From positions 1-7,690 of the forward strand of contig CAKRMO010000047.1 of assembly GCA_934364765.1 (NCBI GenBank): a stretch of DNA of 7,690 nucleotides. Direction: 5' to 3'. Each line of letters opens with the position of its first letter. Position 1 is the first letter of the stretch. Position numbers and translations under genes: made by a program. The notes under the pieces were generated by a model. The model was not told the origin of the DNA and did no database searches. It was given only the letters and a program-made list of their open reading frames with translations. The stretch comes from an uncultured Bacteroidaceae bacterium (lineage in GTDB: Bacteria; Bacteroidota; Bacteroidia; Bacteroidales; Bacteroidaceae). Positions 1 to 6,017 of the stretch are shown here, piece by piece.

Positions 1-54
1 GATGAAAGCGAGTATCAACGGCACGTCCTTCCTTACGGCTTTCCTTATTGTCAT
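1..54 (-). CDS. GNAT-family N-acetyltransferase, N-terminal fragment (partial)
   Basis: The minus strand reads in frame from an ATG at 54 to the window edge and gives 18 residues, MTIRKAVRKDVPLILAFI. This is the usual opening of GNAT acetyltransferases: beta strand 1 (TIRKA) followed by the first helix (..KDVPLILAFI), which normally continues as (R)ELAxYE. Family members transfer an acetyl group from acetyl-CoA to an amine; the substrate cannot be told from this fragment. The start is supported by a good Shine-Dalgarno site, AAGGAG at 61-66, six nt before the ATG, and by a -7 promoter box further upstream. The rest of the gene, including the acetyl-CoA binding motif, lies outside the window, so the call rests on 18 residues. 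The match to the GNAT opening pattern is good, but other proteins could share it. Confidence 0.7.
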   Translation of the reverse strand, partial: MTIRKAVRKDVPLILAFI

Positions 55-80
55 ACTGTTCTCCTTGTGTTGATTGAAAC

Positions 81-88
81 CAAACGTA
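81..88 (-). promoter_or_regulatory. Candidate -7 box for the GNAT gene
   Basis: The minus strand reads TACGTTTG, an exact match to the Bacteroidota -7 consensus TAnnTTTG. It would place the transcription start near 74, giving a leader of about 20 nt before the ATG at 54. No clear TTTG -33 element is seen at the usual spacing, so support comes from one box plus position. Confidence 0.45.
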
Positions 89-98
89 CTTATACCAA

Positions 99-128
99 AA
101 TCGCCCGCTGAACTGTCAGCAGGCGATT
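99..128 (-). terminator. Hairpin terminator downstream of tRNA-Gln
   Basis: AATCGCC (99-105) pairs with GGCGATT (122-128), followed by one C.A mismatch, then GCTGA with TCAGC, around a four-base loop (ACTG). On the minus strand the stem is followed by a short T run (TTTTGG, counting its last bases). It lies five nt past the tRNA 3' end and before the GNAT promoter box, so it most likely ends the tRNA transcript. The T run is short, so efficiency is uncertain. Confidence 0.7.
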
Positions 129-133
129 GGTTG

Positions 134-204
134 TTGGGATACCCGGACTCGAACCAGGAAAGGCAGGACCAGAATCTGCAGTGTTACCATTACACCATAT
201 CCCA
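134..204 (-). tRNA. tRNA-Gln (anticodon CTG)
   Basis: A 71-nt cloverleaf folds on the minus strand. The acceptor stem TGGGATA/TATCCCA has seven pairs including the U1-A72 pair typical of tRNA-Gln. The D stem is GTGT/ACAC, the anticodon loop TTCTGGT has CTG at 172-170, the variable loop has four nt, and the T stem CCTGG/CCGGG encloses the loop TTCGAGT. The discriminator base is A and CCA is not encoded. The anticodon stem GCAGA/CCTGC has four pairs plus an A.C mismatch next to the loop. The CTG anticodon reads CAG codons, which are common in the genes here. The gene has its own promoter and terminator and appears to be a single-gene unit. Confidence 0.95.
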
Positions 205-236
205 AACAAATGTTGAACTCGTCCCGAATTCGATTG

Positions 237-267
237 CAAAAATAAGGACTTTATTTGAAACCGCAAA
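237..267 (-). promoter_or_regulatory. Promoter of tRNA-Gln (Bacteroidota type)
   Basis: On the minus strand a TTTG (267-264) is followed after 19 nt by TATTTTTG (244-237). This matches the -33 TTTG / -7 TAnnTTTG promoter of Bacteroidota in both elements and in spacing. Transcription would start near 230, about 25 nt before the mature tRNA 5' end. Confidence 0.75.
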
Positions 268-345
268 ATTTCCGCCATATTTTCTTGCAAATATTTTTCG
301 GCGTTCGGGTTTTCAAACAAAGAAACTGTTTTTATTTTTCGCCTA

Positions 346-459
346 ATGGTTTGGAATGCCTTTTTGAGGCAGGTTCGTCATTCTGATGAGGAAGATAGCG
401 GGCTATCTGACGAAGAAGACGGGCGGACATGGCCAAAAATGCGTCCAAAGCATAGGTGA
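346..459 (+). CDS. Possible small acidic ORF, 37 aa, unrecognised
   Basis: An ATG at 346 opens a 37-codon frame ending in TGA at 457-459. The product starts MVWNAFLRQVRH and then carries two copies of SDEED separated by SGL, followed by a basic, tryptophan-containing tail (GRTWPKMRPKHR). The two SDEED copies differ at three bases, all synonymous third positions, which hints at selection on protein. Against coding: no Shine-Dalgarno site, no promoter box just upstream, and the same bases can form hairpins. No family is recognised. It sits alone between the divergent tRNA unit and the rsfS operon. It could equally be a remnant or a structured RNA or DNA element. Confidence 0.35.
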   Translation: MVWNAFLRQVRHSDEEDSGLSDEEDGRTWPKMRPKHR

Positions 460-552
460 AAGCAAGATAACATTAATAATATCGTAATATGAAAAAATCA
501 AAACTGTTTCAACATTTAAGTGCATTCAAGGCGGTATATGCGTAAAAACATC

Positions 553-560
553 TACCTTTG
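553..560 (+). promoter_or_regulatory. -7 box for the rsfS-ftsH-cdsA operon
   Basis: TACCTTTG matches TAnnTTTG exactly and lies 24 nt before the rsfS ATG, placing the transcription start near 567. No clear TTTG is seen 19-21 nt further upstream, so the -33 element is missing or degenerate. The leader is AT-rich without a Shine-Dalgarno site, as is usual in this phylum. Confidence 0.6.
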
Positions 561-583
561 CAGCCAATACATATAAATAATAG

Positions 584-943
584 ATGGACAATACAAAAGA
601 ACTCCTCAAAAACATCATTGAAGGCATTCAGGACAAGAAAGGAAGCAAAATCACCGTGGTGGACCTCACTGACATAGAGACGAGCATCTGCCGGTACTTC
701 GTTATATGCCAGGGAAATTCGGCAAACCAAACTACAGCCATAACAAAGTCGGTGGGAGACAGGCTGCGCGAAAAATGCGACACAAAGCCGTTTGCCGTTT
801 CGGGAGTTGAGAACGGCGTGTGGATTGTAATGGACTACAACGACATCTTCGTACACATATTCCAGCCCGAAGAGAGGAATTTCTACGACCTCGAACACCT
901 TTGGGCCGACGCCAAGCTGACAAACATCCCCGACATTGAATAA
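584..943 (+). CDS. rsfS: Ribosomal silencing factor RsfS (Iojap/DUF143 family)
   Basis: The gene encodes 119 aa, the normal size for this family. RsfS binds ribosomal protein uL14 on the large subunit and blocks joining of the subunits when nutrients are short. The family signature is in the C-terminal half: WIVMDYNDIFVHIF (about residues 80-93) followed by R98 and FYDLEHLWADA (100-110). The N-terminal part (KITVVDLTDI, then CRYFVICQGNSANQT) is the usual strand-helix opening. The ATG at 584 starts right before the expected first helix (LLKNIIEGI) and follows the -7 box at 553-560. ftsH starts 10 nt after the stop and cdsA follows; this order is common in Bacteroidota. It is the first gene of the operon. 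Confidence 0.96.
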   Translation: MDNTKELLKNIIEGIQDKKGSKITVVDLTDIETSICRYFVICQGNSANQTTAITKSVGDRLREKCDTKPFAVSGVENGVWIVMDYNDIFVHIFQPEERNFYDLEHLWADAKLTNIPDIE

Positions 944-952
944 CAACAGGAA

Positions 953-2956
953 ATGAACCCTCAAAATCCAAGACCCAAACAGAATATGCCCAAGTTCAAC
1001 CTGAATTGGGTTTACATTATCATATTAGGCGTGCTCGGCTTCATGTGGTTCAGCGGAGCCGGCGGCGGAAGCAGCATAGACCGCGATGTGGACTACACCG
1101 TATTCAAGAGCTACGTGGCGAAAGGCTATGCCAAGCGCCTGGAGGTGAACAAGGGCGACGGCACATTGAAGATGTACGTTGACGGGAAACACATCCGCGA
1201 CGTGTTCGGCACAGACTCAAAGCAAACCGGCAAAGCCCCGACCGTTTCGACAAAATACCCGTCGGTTGACAAGGTGGAGGACTTCATTGATGCCGAAACC
1301 CAGGCCGGGCATTTCAAAGGACACGTCTCCTACATACAGGACTCCAACATGTTTTTGAACATACTGATAAACCTGCTGCCTATACTGCTGCTCGTGGCCC
1401 TGTGGTTGTTTTTCATGCGCAGGATGGGCAGCGGCGGCGGAAGCGGAGGCGTGTTCAACGTAGGCAAAAGCAAGGCGCAGCTCTTCGAGAAAAAGCAAGG
1501 CAAGCACATAACGTTCAAGGACGTTGCAGGGCAGGAAGGCGCAAAGCGCGAGGTGCAGGAAATTGTTGACTTCCTCAAGAACCCGAAGAAATACACCGAC
1601 CTCGGCGGAAAAATACCAAGAGGCGCACTGCTTGTAGGCCCTCCGGGAACAGGAAAGACTCTTCTCGCCAAAGCCGTTGCCGGCGAGGCCGACGTGCCGT
1701 TCTTCTCGATTTCGGGAAGCGACTTTGTGGAAATGTTCGTTGGCGTGGGCGCAAGCCGCGTGCGCGACCTGTTCAGGCAGGCTAAGGAAAAAGCGCCTTC
1801 AATAATATTCATAGACGAGATTGACGCCGTTGGCCGCGCACGCGGAAAGAACCCCGCTATGGGCGGAAACGACGAGCGCGAGAACACGCTGAACCAACTG
1901 CTGACCGAAATGGACGGCTTCAGCCCTAATTCGGGAGTGATAGTGATGGCGGCGACAAACCGCGTTGACATTCTCGACAAGGCTTTGTTGAGAGCCGGGC
2001 GTTTTGACAGGCAGATACACGTTGACCTGCCCGACCTCAGCGAGAGAAAGGCGATATTCCTCGTGCACATGAAGCCGCTGAAAATGGACAAGACCGTTGA
2101 CGTGGACCTGATGGCAAGACAAACGCCGGGATTTTCGGGAGCTGACATTGCGAATGTGTGCAACGAGGCGGCGCTTATCGCAGCACGCCACAACAAACAC
2201 GCCATCGGGATGCAGGACTTCCTTGACGCCGTTGACAGGATTATAGGCGGGCTGGAGAAGAAGACAAAGGTGATGACGCAGGAGGAGAAGCACACCATCG
2301 CCCTGCACGAGGCGGGACACGCCACCATATCGTGGTTCCTGCAATATGCAAGCCCGCTCGTAAAGGTTACGATAGTGCCGCGAGGACAGGCTCTCGGGGC
2401 GGCGTGGTATCTGCCCGAAGAAAGAAACATCACCACCAAGGAGCAAATGGAAGACGAAATGTGCGCCACACTCGGCGGACGCGCCGCAGAGGAACTGTTT
2501 ACCGGGCACATCTCCACAGGCGCGCTCAACGACCTTGAGACCGTAACCAAACGCGCATACGGAATGGTGGCGTACCTCGGCATGAGCGAAAAGCTGTATA
2601 ACCTCTGCTATTACAACAACCAGGAATACCAGTTCGAGAAACCGTACTCCGACAAAACCGCCGAGACCATCGACAGCGAGGTTTCCGCCCTAATTTCGCG
2701 CCAATACGAAAGGGCGAAACAGATATTGGAGGAGCACAAGTCGGGACACGCAAAACTTGCCGCCGTGCTTGAGGAGCGCGAGGTTATTTTCGCAAAAGAC
2801 GTTGAGGAGATATTCGGAAAACGCCCGTGGGCAAGCCGCGCCGACGAGATATTGCAGGAAGAGCAGGAGCAACTGGCGAAAAATTCCGGCAAAGACGAAG
2901 ACAACATCGCCAAGGCAGGGAAACTGGCCGGCGAAAACAACAAAGAGGTGGAATAA
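953..2956 (+). CDS. ftsH: ATP-dependent zinc metalloprotease FtsH
   Basis: The 667-aa product is a membrane-anchored AAA+ protease that pulls out and degrades membrane proteins and some soluble regulators as a hexamer. Visible parts, in order: TM1 (about 18-34), a periplasmic segment (about 40-130), TM2 (about 133-154) and a Gly-rich linker. The AAA domain has Walker A GPPGTGKT (229-236), pore motif FVG (262-264), Walker B IIFIDEID (284-291), and a second region of homology with likely arginine fingers R347 and R350. The M41 peptidase domain has HEAGH (452-456), with D527 in ALNDLE the probable third zinc ligand. A charged tail rich in E, K and N follows (about 630-667). The site LRAGRFDRQ has Ala where many FtsH proteins have Pro. 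All catalytic motifs are intact. It starts 10 nt after rsfS with only a weak AGG before the ATG, which suggests translation coupled to the operon. Confidence 0.99.
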   Translation: MNPQNPRPKQNMPKFNLNWVYIIILGVLGFMWFSGAGGGSSIDRDVDYTVFKSYVAKGYAKRLEVNKGDGTLKMYVDGKHIRDVFGTDSKQTGKAPTVSTKYPSVDKVEDFIDAETQAGHFKGHVSYIQDSNMFLNILINLLPILLLVALWLFFMRRMGSGGGSGGVFNVGKSKAQLFEKKQGKHITFKDVAGQEGAKREVQEIVDFLKNPKKYTDLGGKIPRGALLVGPPGTGKTLLAKAVAGEADVPFFSISGSDFVEMFVGVGASRVRDLFRQAKEKAPSIIFIDEIDAVGRARGKNPAMGGNDERENTLNQLLTEMDGFSPNSGVIVMAATNRVDILDKALLRAGRFDRQIHVDLPDLSERKAIFLVHMKPLKMDKTVDVDLMARQTPGFSGADIANVCNEAALIAARHNKHAIGMQDFLDAVDRIIGGLEKKTKVMTQEEKHTIALHEAGHATISWFLQYASPLVKVTIVPRGQALGAAWYLPEERNITTKEQMEDEMCATLGGRAAEELFTGHISTGALNDLETVTKRAYGMVAYLGMSEKLYNLCYYNNQEYQFEKPYSDKTAETIDSEVSALISRQYERAKQILEEHKSGHAKLAAVLEEREVIFAKDVEEIFGKRPWASRADEILQEEQEQLAKNSGKDEDNIAKAGKLAGENNKEVE

Positions 2957-2971
2957 TAAAGGTGTAAAACG

Positions 2972-3817
2972 ATGAGCAATCTCGCCACACGCACAATATC
3001 GGGCATTCTTTTCGTAATCGTTACCGTTGCCGCAATATGCAGCGGCGCAGTGTCGTTCGTGGTGCTTTACGCCGCAATCTCGGCTGTATGCGTGTGGGAG
3101 TTCTGCACCCTTGTAAACAACAGGAAAGGCTTGCAGGTGAACCGCATGATTTGCACCGTGGCGGCGGTGTATCTTTTCCTTGCCGTCATGGCTTTCACCA
3201 CGGCCGCCGCAGGGGCTATGATTTTTGTGCCATACGTTCTGACAACCGTTTACCTGCTGATAAGCGAACTCTACCTCAAACGCCCAAATCCTTTGGGCAA
3301 TTGGGCGATGGCCTTTGCCTCCCAGCTCTACATCGCCCTGCCCATGGCGTTAATCAACGTCATAGCCTTCCGCACAGACCCCTATTATGCAAGCGTCAGC
3401 TATGTGTATGCCTTCCCCCTCGCCGTAATGGTTTTTCTTTGGATGAACGACATGGGGGCCTACTGCTTCGGTTCACTGTTGCAGAAATACATGCCGCTAA
3501 AACTGTTCCCGTCCATAAGCCCTCACAAATCGTGGATTGGCAGCATCGGCGGCGCAATGCTCACTCTCGCCTCCTCTCTCGTGTTCGCCCACTGCTTCCC
3601 CGTGATGCCTCTGCCAAGATGGCTGGGAATGGCAGCCGTGGTTGTGGTGTTCGGAACGTGGGGCGACTTGGTGGAAAGCCAGCTCAAACGCACCCTCGGC
3701 GTTAAGGACAGCGGGAAGTTCCTGCCCGGACACGGCGGTGCGCTCGACCGTTTCGACAGCTCCCTGCTCGCCATACCGTGCGTGGTCATCTACTTCTACA
3801 CCCTTGAATTAATGTAA
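2972..3817 (+). CDS. cdsA: Phosphatidate cytidylyltransferase (CDP-diacylglycerol synthase)
   Basis: The 281-aa polytopic inner-membrane enzyme joins CTP and phosphatidic acid to give CDP-diacylglycerol and pyrophosphate, the branch point for bacterial phospholipids. Hydrophobic segments cover most of the length (for example about 9-45, 57-100, 112-132, 142-160, 188-208 and 217-230). The CdsA signature is complete near the C-terminus: SQLKR (236-240), then KD (245-246), and LPGHGGALDRFD (251-262), which holds the metal-binding acidic residues. AAAGG at 2958-2962, nine nt before the ATG, supports the start. It lies 15 nt after ftsH and six nt before the next gene, in the same operon. Placing a lipid synthesis enzyme with FtsH fits a membrane-maintenance operon, as seen in many Bacteroidota. 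Confidence 0.97.
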   Translation: MSNLATRTISGILFVIVTVAAICSGAVSFVVLYAAISAVCVWEFCTLVNNRKGLQVNRMICTVAAVYLFLAVMAFTTAAAGAMIFVPYVLTTVYLLISELYLKRPNPLGNWAMAFASQLYIALPMALINVIAFRTDPYYASVSYVYAFPLAVMVFLWMNDMGAYCFGSLLQKYMPLKLFPSISPHKSWIGSIGGAMLTLASSLVFAHCFPVMPLPRWLGMAAVVVVFGTWGDLVESQLKRTLGVKDSGKFLPGHGGALDRFDSSLLAIPCVVIYFYTLELM

Positions 3818-3823
3818 CGGCAC

Positions 3824-4684
3824 ATGAAAAAATTGCTTGCACTGTTCTGGATTATCTCTTCCGCCGTTTCGCTGAACGCACAAATAGCGGAAAGCGAAGA
3901 GGCGGAATGGCCGCGCGAAATTGAGCCAAGCAAAGACATTGTAAGCAAGAAACAACTTGGGAAAGACCAGATACGCATTGCCACATACAGCATCATGCCC
4001 GAGACAACGCCGCCGCCAAACAGGCTCGAACGGTGGAAAAGCAGGATTACGCAAATCAAACATCTTGTCAAAGACTGCCACATAGACATTGTAGGGACGC
4101 AAAGGGCTTTTTCATGGCAGATTTCCCAACTTGCCAAACAGTGCGGCTATTCCACCGTCTCAAAGCCCGACAGCACCCCCCACGCAATTCTTTACAACCC
4201 GGAAAGATTCAAACTGAAGGCGTGGGGGCAAATCAGCCTCACGCAAGAGAACAATTACGGCGCAACGCCCCGCTCATGCACATGGGCAAAGTTCAAGGAA
4301 ACCGAAGGCAGGAAAACATTCTATGTGTTCAACGCCTGTCTGCGCACGGCAAAAGAGGCGGAAACCCTGTTGCAGCAAATCAGGAAGATTGCCAAAAACA
4401 AACCGGCGATAGTAACCGCCGACCTTTTTGCGCAGCAATACAAACCCGCCCCTGCCGCCATAAGAAACAAAATGAAGGACGCGCACGACATTGCGCTGCA
4501 CCGCATTGGCAAGGACGGCACTTACCACAATTTCAGGACGCTCAACCCCATACGCAGGATGGACTACATATTCCTCACGCCCCACTTCACCGTTGACGAA
4601 TACGATGCCGTTGACGAGGAACTGAAGACAATACGCCCGGGTTCAGACCACCTGCCGGTAGTGGCAGACCTCACGATACGCTGA
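3824..4684 (+). CDS. Exported EEP (endonuclease/exonuclease/phosphatase)-fold protein, probably catalytically inactive
   Basis: The 286-aa product starts with a signal peptide (MKKLLALFWIISSAVSLNAQ, cleavage near residue 20) and so acts outside the cytoplasm. The rest follows the EEP fold (DNase I, APE1 and sphingomyelinase superfamily): IATYSI (52-57), DIVGTQRA (88-95), FYVFNACLR (166-174), IVTADLFA (196-203), GTYHNF (232-237), RRMDYIF (244-250) and GSDHLPVVA (273-281). In active members these read TYNI, GLQEA, NTHLD, GDFNA, R(I/M)DYIF and SDHxPV. Here the metal-binding Glu is R94, the first Asn is S56, the His is C172 and the Asn of GDFN is F202. D200, D247 and S274-D275-H276 remain. I infer a pseudoenzyme, perhaps a binding protein. 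It starts six nt after cdsA and ends the operon. No clear terminator follows. Confidence 0.9.
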   Translation: MKKLLALFWIISSAVSLNAQIAESEEAEWPREIEPSKDIVSKKQLGKDQIRIATYSIMPETTPPPNRLERWKSRITQIKHLVKDCHIDIVGTQRAFSWQISQLAKQCGYSTVSKPDSTPHAILYNPERFKLKAWGQISLTQENNYGATPRSCTWAKFKETEGRKTFYVFNACLRTAKEAETLLQQIRKIAKNKPAIVTADLFAQQYKPAPAAIRNKMKDAHDIALHRIGKDGTYHNFRTLNPIRRMDYIFLTPHFTVDEYDAVDEELKTIRPGSDHLPVVADLTIR

Positions 4685-4729
4685 AAGCATCCCGCCAAAA
4701 GCCTCTTTTTACGTAAAGGTATATTTGCG

Positions 4730-4922
4730 CAATGCGTTTTGAGCTGTAATGCACATGGCGTATGCAACACGCGACACAAACGCATTGAACGCTATAAATC
4801 AAAGAATTGCACCACCGTAGGGGCGTATTGCATACGCCTTGATTTGCGCCGGTTTGCAATGTTGCGGCAATGGTTCGCGGTGTGGTTCGTGCCGTGGTAT
4901 AAAGGGCGTATGCAATACGCCC
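4730..4922. repeat. Cluster of three REP-like palindromes
   Basis: Three copies of one palindromic unit occur. Copy 1 (4757-4772, GGCGTATGCAACACGC) is imperfect and sits between the arms of a 10-bp inverted repeat (4730-4739 CAATGCGTTT with 4778-4787). Copy 2 (4822-4838) is GGCGTAT-TGC-ATACGCC. Copy 3 (4904-4922) is GGGCGTAT-GCA-ATACGCCC. Copies 2 and 3 are inverted relative to each other and could also pair over 18 bp across a loop of about 66 nt. The layout resembles REP/BIME elements that are moved in trans by Y1 (RAYT) transposases. No transposase is visible here. Confidence 0.75.
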
Positions 4923-4963
4923 ATACAAATGGCGCAAAACCAATACCGCTAAAATTACATTTG

Positions 4964-5028
4964 ATGCAGAAAAAACTACGTCCTATGCAGGAAAAATTAT
5001 ATCAGACATAATCCAGACTACATCAGAC
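4964..5028. repeat. Helically phased short direct repeats
   Basis: ATGCAG followed by an A run occurs twice with a period of 21 nt (4964 and 4985). CAGAC occurs three times with periods of 11 and 10 nt (5003, 5014, 5024). The spacing equals one or two DNA turns, so the copies face the same side of the helix. This could be a protein-binding array or bent DNA upstream of the upxY promoter; no regulator is identified. Confidence 0.4.
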
Positions 5029-5113
5029 CTTTTTTTGCCGCTTTCAAGCACCTGATAAACAAATCATTACAGCGGGCATTCTTTCTTTGGGCATCGCTCT
5101 GTAAACCAGCATT

Positions 5114-5206
5114 TTATATATGTTTTGGCATTTTCGCCGCCTCGCCGGCAAAAAGCCAACCCTCAAGGATACGCCACGAATAACGCGGGGCATGCCCGGC
5201 TTCCAT
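5114..5206 (-). other. Short minus-strand reading frame overlapping hairpins
   Basis: An ATG at 5206 on the minus strand gives 30 codons to a TAA at 5116-5114. The end reads GWLFAGEAAKMPKHI, and the frame stays open upstream past possible GTG starts. It looks protein-like, but the same DNA forms a 13-bp hairpin (5125-5159) and other palindromes. It is more likely a conserved intergenic element or gene remnant than a working gene. No family is recognised. Confidence 0.25.
5125..5159. repeat. Strong stem-loop in the intergenic region
   Basis: TTGGC pairs with GCCAA, then an A.A mismatch, TTTT with AAAA, a single bulged C, and GCCG with CGGC around a six-base loop. This gives 13 pairs in all. 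Two further inverted repeats follow: GGGCATGCCC (5188-5197) and CATGGTT/AACCATG (5204-5210 with 5221-5227). No T run follows on either strand, so a simple terminator is unlikely. Confidence 0.6.
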
Positions 5207-5290
5207 GGTTTGCTGTCCCGAACCATGCGATTTGCGTTCAGGCACATGGAATAATCGCCGTTTCACACCACACACATAAAATAAATTGAC

Positions 5291-5298
5291 TACCTTTG
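5291..5298 (+). promoter_or_regulatory. -7 box of the upxY / polysaccharide operon
   Basis: TACCTTTG matches the Bacteroidota -7 consensus and is identical to the rsfS box. Transcription would start near 5305, giving a leader of about 140 nt before the upxY start chosen here. No good TTTG -33 box is present at 19-21 nt. I found no inverted repeats flanking it, so there is no sign that this promoter is invertible, unlike many Bacteroides fragilis capsule promoters. Confidence 0.55.
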
Positions 5299-5356
5299 CA
5301 CATAGCGAACTGTCTTAGTCATGCCTTTGGCTGCTGGAGTTCAGTGCTGACGTACT

Positions 5357-5455
5357 ATGAATAAGAACAGAACACAATTCGCAAGTCCGCTATCCGCGCC
5401 ACATGGTGCGGTGTCCCCCAAAATTGCCCAACGCCCAACGCCAAATGCAGGATAA
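5357..5455 (+). CDS. Possible 32-aa leader ORF upstream of upxY
   Basis: An ATG at 5357 opens 32 codons (starting MNKNRTQFASPLSAP) that end in TAA at 5453-5455, 11 nt inside upxY if that gene starts at 5445. The frame crosses the strong hairpin at 5394-5411. Ribosomes on the leader would open the hairpin and deliver ribosomes to the upxY start, so a coupling or attenuation role is conceivable. It has no Shine-Dalgarno site and no known homologue that I can name, and chance is possible at this length. Confidence 0.3.
   Translation: MNKNRTQFASPLSAPHGAVSPKIAQRPTPNAG
5394..5411 (+). promoter_or_regulatory. Leader hairpin of upxY
   Basis: CCGCGCC (5394-5400) pairs with GGTGCGG (5405-5411) over seven pairs, one of them G.T, closing the loop ACAT. 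It lies about 90-105 nt into the predicted transcript. UpxY proteins are known to act through the 5' leader of their own operon, so this may be the pause or recognition element. The alternative upxY ATG at 5403 is split between its loop and stem, which argues against that start. No T run follows, so it is not a classical terminator. Confidence 0.5.
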
Positions 5456-6017
5456 GGACAAAACCCACTGGTTTCCGATGAGAGTAACCTACGGCAGGCA
5501 GCTGAAAACAAAAGAATTCCTCGACAGCGAAAACATCGAGAACTTCCTGCCAATGGCGCAAAAAACCACAAAAAAGAACAACCGCATAAAGCACGAAACC
5601 GTGCCGGCCATAAGCAACCTGATTTTTGTGCGCAGCACAATGAACCTCCTGAACACGCTCAAGAAAACAAAAGCCGAAGCCGAACCGCTGCGATACATGA
5701 CATACCGCCCCACCACAAAGGACGCACCCCTTGAAACAATCACCGTCCCCGACAGCCAGATGGACAACTTCATCAAAGTTGCGTCAGGCCCGGAAGACGA
5801 GTTCACATATCTGAAACCCGAAGAGCTCACCGGGAAAGAAAACGGCAGGGTCGTGATAACCTCCGGCCCGTTCAAGGGCGTGGAGGGCGTGATAAAGCGC
5901 ATACACGGCAACAAGCGCGTGGTTGTGGAAATAGAGTCGGTGGGCGGGATATGCATAAACTTCGTTCCCAAATCATGCATGATGCTTTTAGGCCAAAAGG
6001 AGGACAGACAATGGTGA
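5445..6017 (+). CDS. UpxY-family transcription antiterminator (NusG paralogue) of a polysaccharide locus
   Basis: The 190-aa product (from the ATG at 5445) has the NusG layout: an NGN domain from about residue 8 (HWFPMRVTYGRQLKTKEFL), the RNA-polymerase binding part, and a C-terminal KOW domain at about 134-163 (GRVVITSGPFKGVEGVI...). UpxY proteins are locus-specific antiterminators that keep polymerase moving through the long capsule or glycan operon they head. An in-frame ATG at 5403 would add 14 residues, but the NGN domain normally starts within about 10 residues of the Met and that ATG lies in a hairpin, so 5445 is preferred. No upxZ-like gene follows. Instead a nuclease-family gene overlaps its stop by 7 nt. 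The flippase gene further down supports the polysaccharide context. Confidence 0.9.
   Translation: MQDKDKTHWFPMRVTYGRQLKTKEFLDSENIENFLPMAQKTTKKNNRIKHETVPAISNLIFVRSTMNLLNTLKKTKAEAEPLRYMTYRPTTKDAPLETITVPDSQMDNFIKVASGPEDEFTYLKPEELTGKENGRVVITSGPFKGVEGVIKRIHGNKRVVVEIESVGGICINFVPKSCMMLLGQKEDRQW
5997..6003 (+). promoter_or_regulatory. Strong ribosome binding site of the nuclease-family gene
   Basis: AAGGAGG lies inside the end of upxY, seven nt before the ATG at 6011. It is the best Shine-Dalgarno site in the window, and it fixes 6011 rather than the in-frame ATG at 5951 as the start. Strong sites are uncommon in this phylum, so this gene may be translated efficiently and independently of coupling. 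Confidence 0.8.

Larger units (their letters stand above)
4685..5290. other. Intergenic region of about 600 nt, no convincing gene
   Basis: Open frames here are short, start at rare codons or run through palindromes, and none resembles a known protein convincingly. The region holds REP-like palindromes (4730-4922), phased direct repeats (4964-5028), a T7 run (5030-5036) without a GC-rich stem before it, and strong hairpins with a short minus-strand frame (5114-5227). A TATATTTG at 4720-4727 matches the -7 consensus but has no gene after it. It separates the housekeeping operon from the polysaccharide locus. Confidence 0.7.

Noticed and set aside
489..545. 18-codon frame starting MKKSKLFQHLSAF upstream of rsfS
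   Set aside because: It is very short, ends before the rsfS promoter box, and has no ribosome site or recognised similarity.
1330..2583. Long open frame on the minus strand opposite ftsH (417 codons)
   Set aside because: It lies fully inside ftsH, whose motifs are complete. The product is Ser/Arg/Pro-rich low-quality sequence, as expected for the antisense of a GC-rich gene.
4739..5011. Plus-strand 90-codon open frame in the intergenic region
   Set aside because: It begins at a rare codon, runs straight through REP-like palindromes and phased repeats, and its translation shows no protein-like pattern.
5028..5036. T-run as a terminator of the ftsH-cdsA operon
   Set aside because: Seven T's follow CAGACC, but no stable stem precedes them, and they lie about 350 nt past the last gene.
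5200..5445. Invertible promoter upstream of upxY, as in B. fragilis capsule loci
   Set aside because: I searched for inverted repeats flanking the -7 box at 5291-5298 and found none of useful length.
5951..6010. Upstream extension of the nuclease-family gene to an ATG at 5951
   Set aside because: This part overlaps the end of upxY in another frame and adds residues unlike the family start. The strong Shine-Dalgarno site at 5997-6003 and the conserved opening VANPIYDSVFKYL fit a start at 6011.
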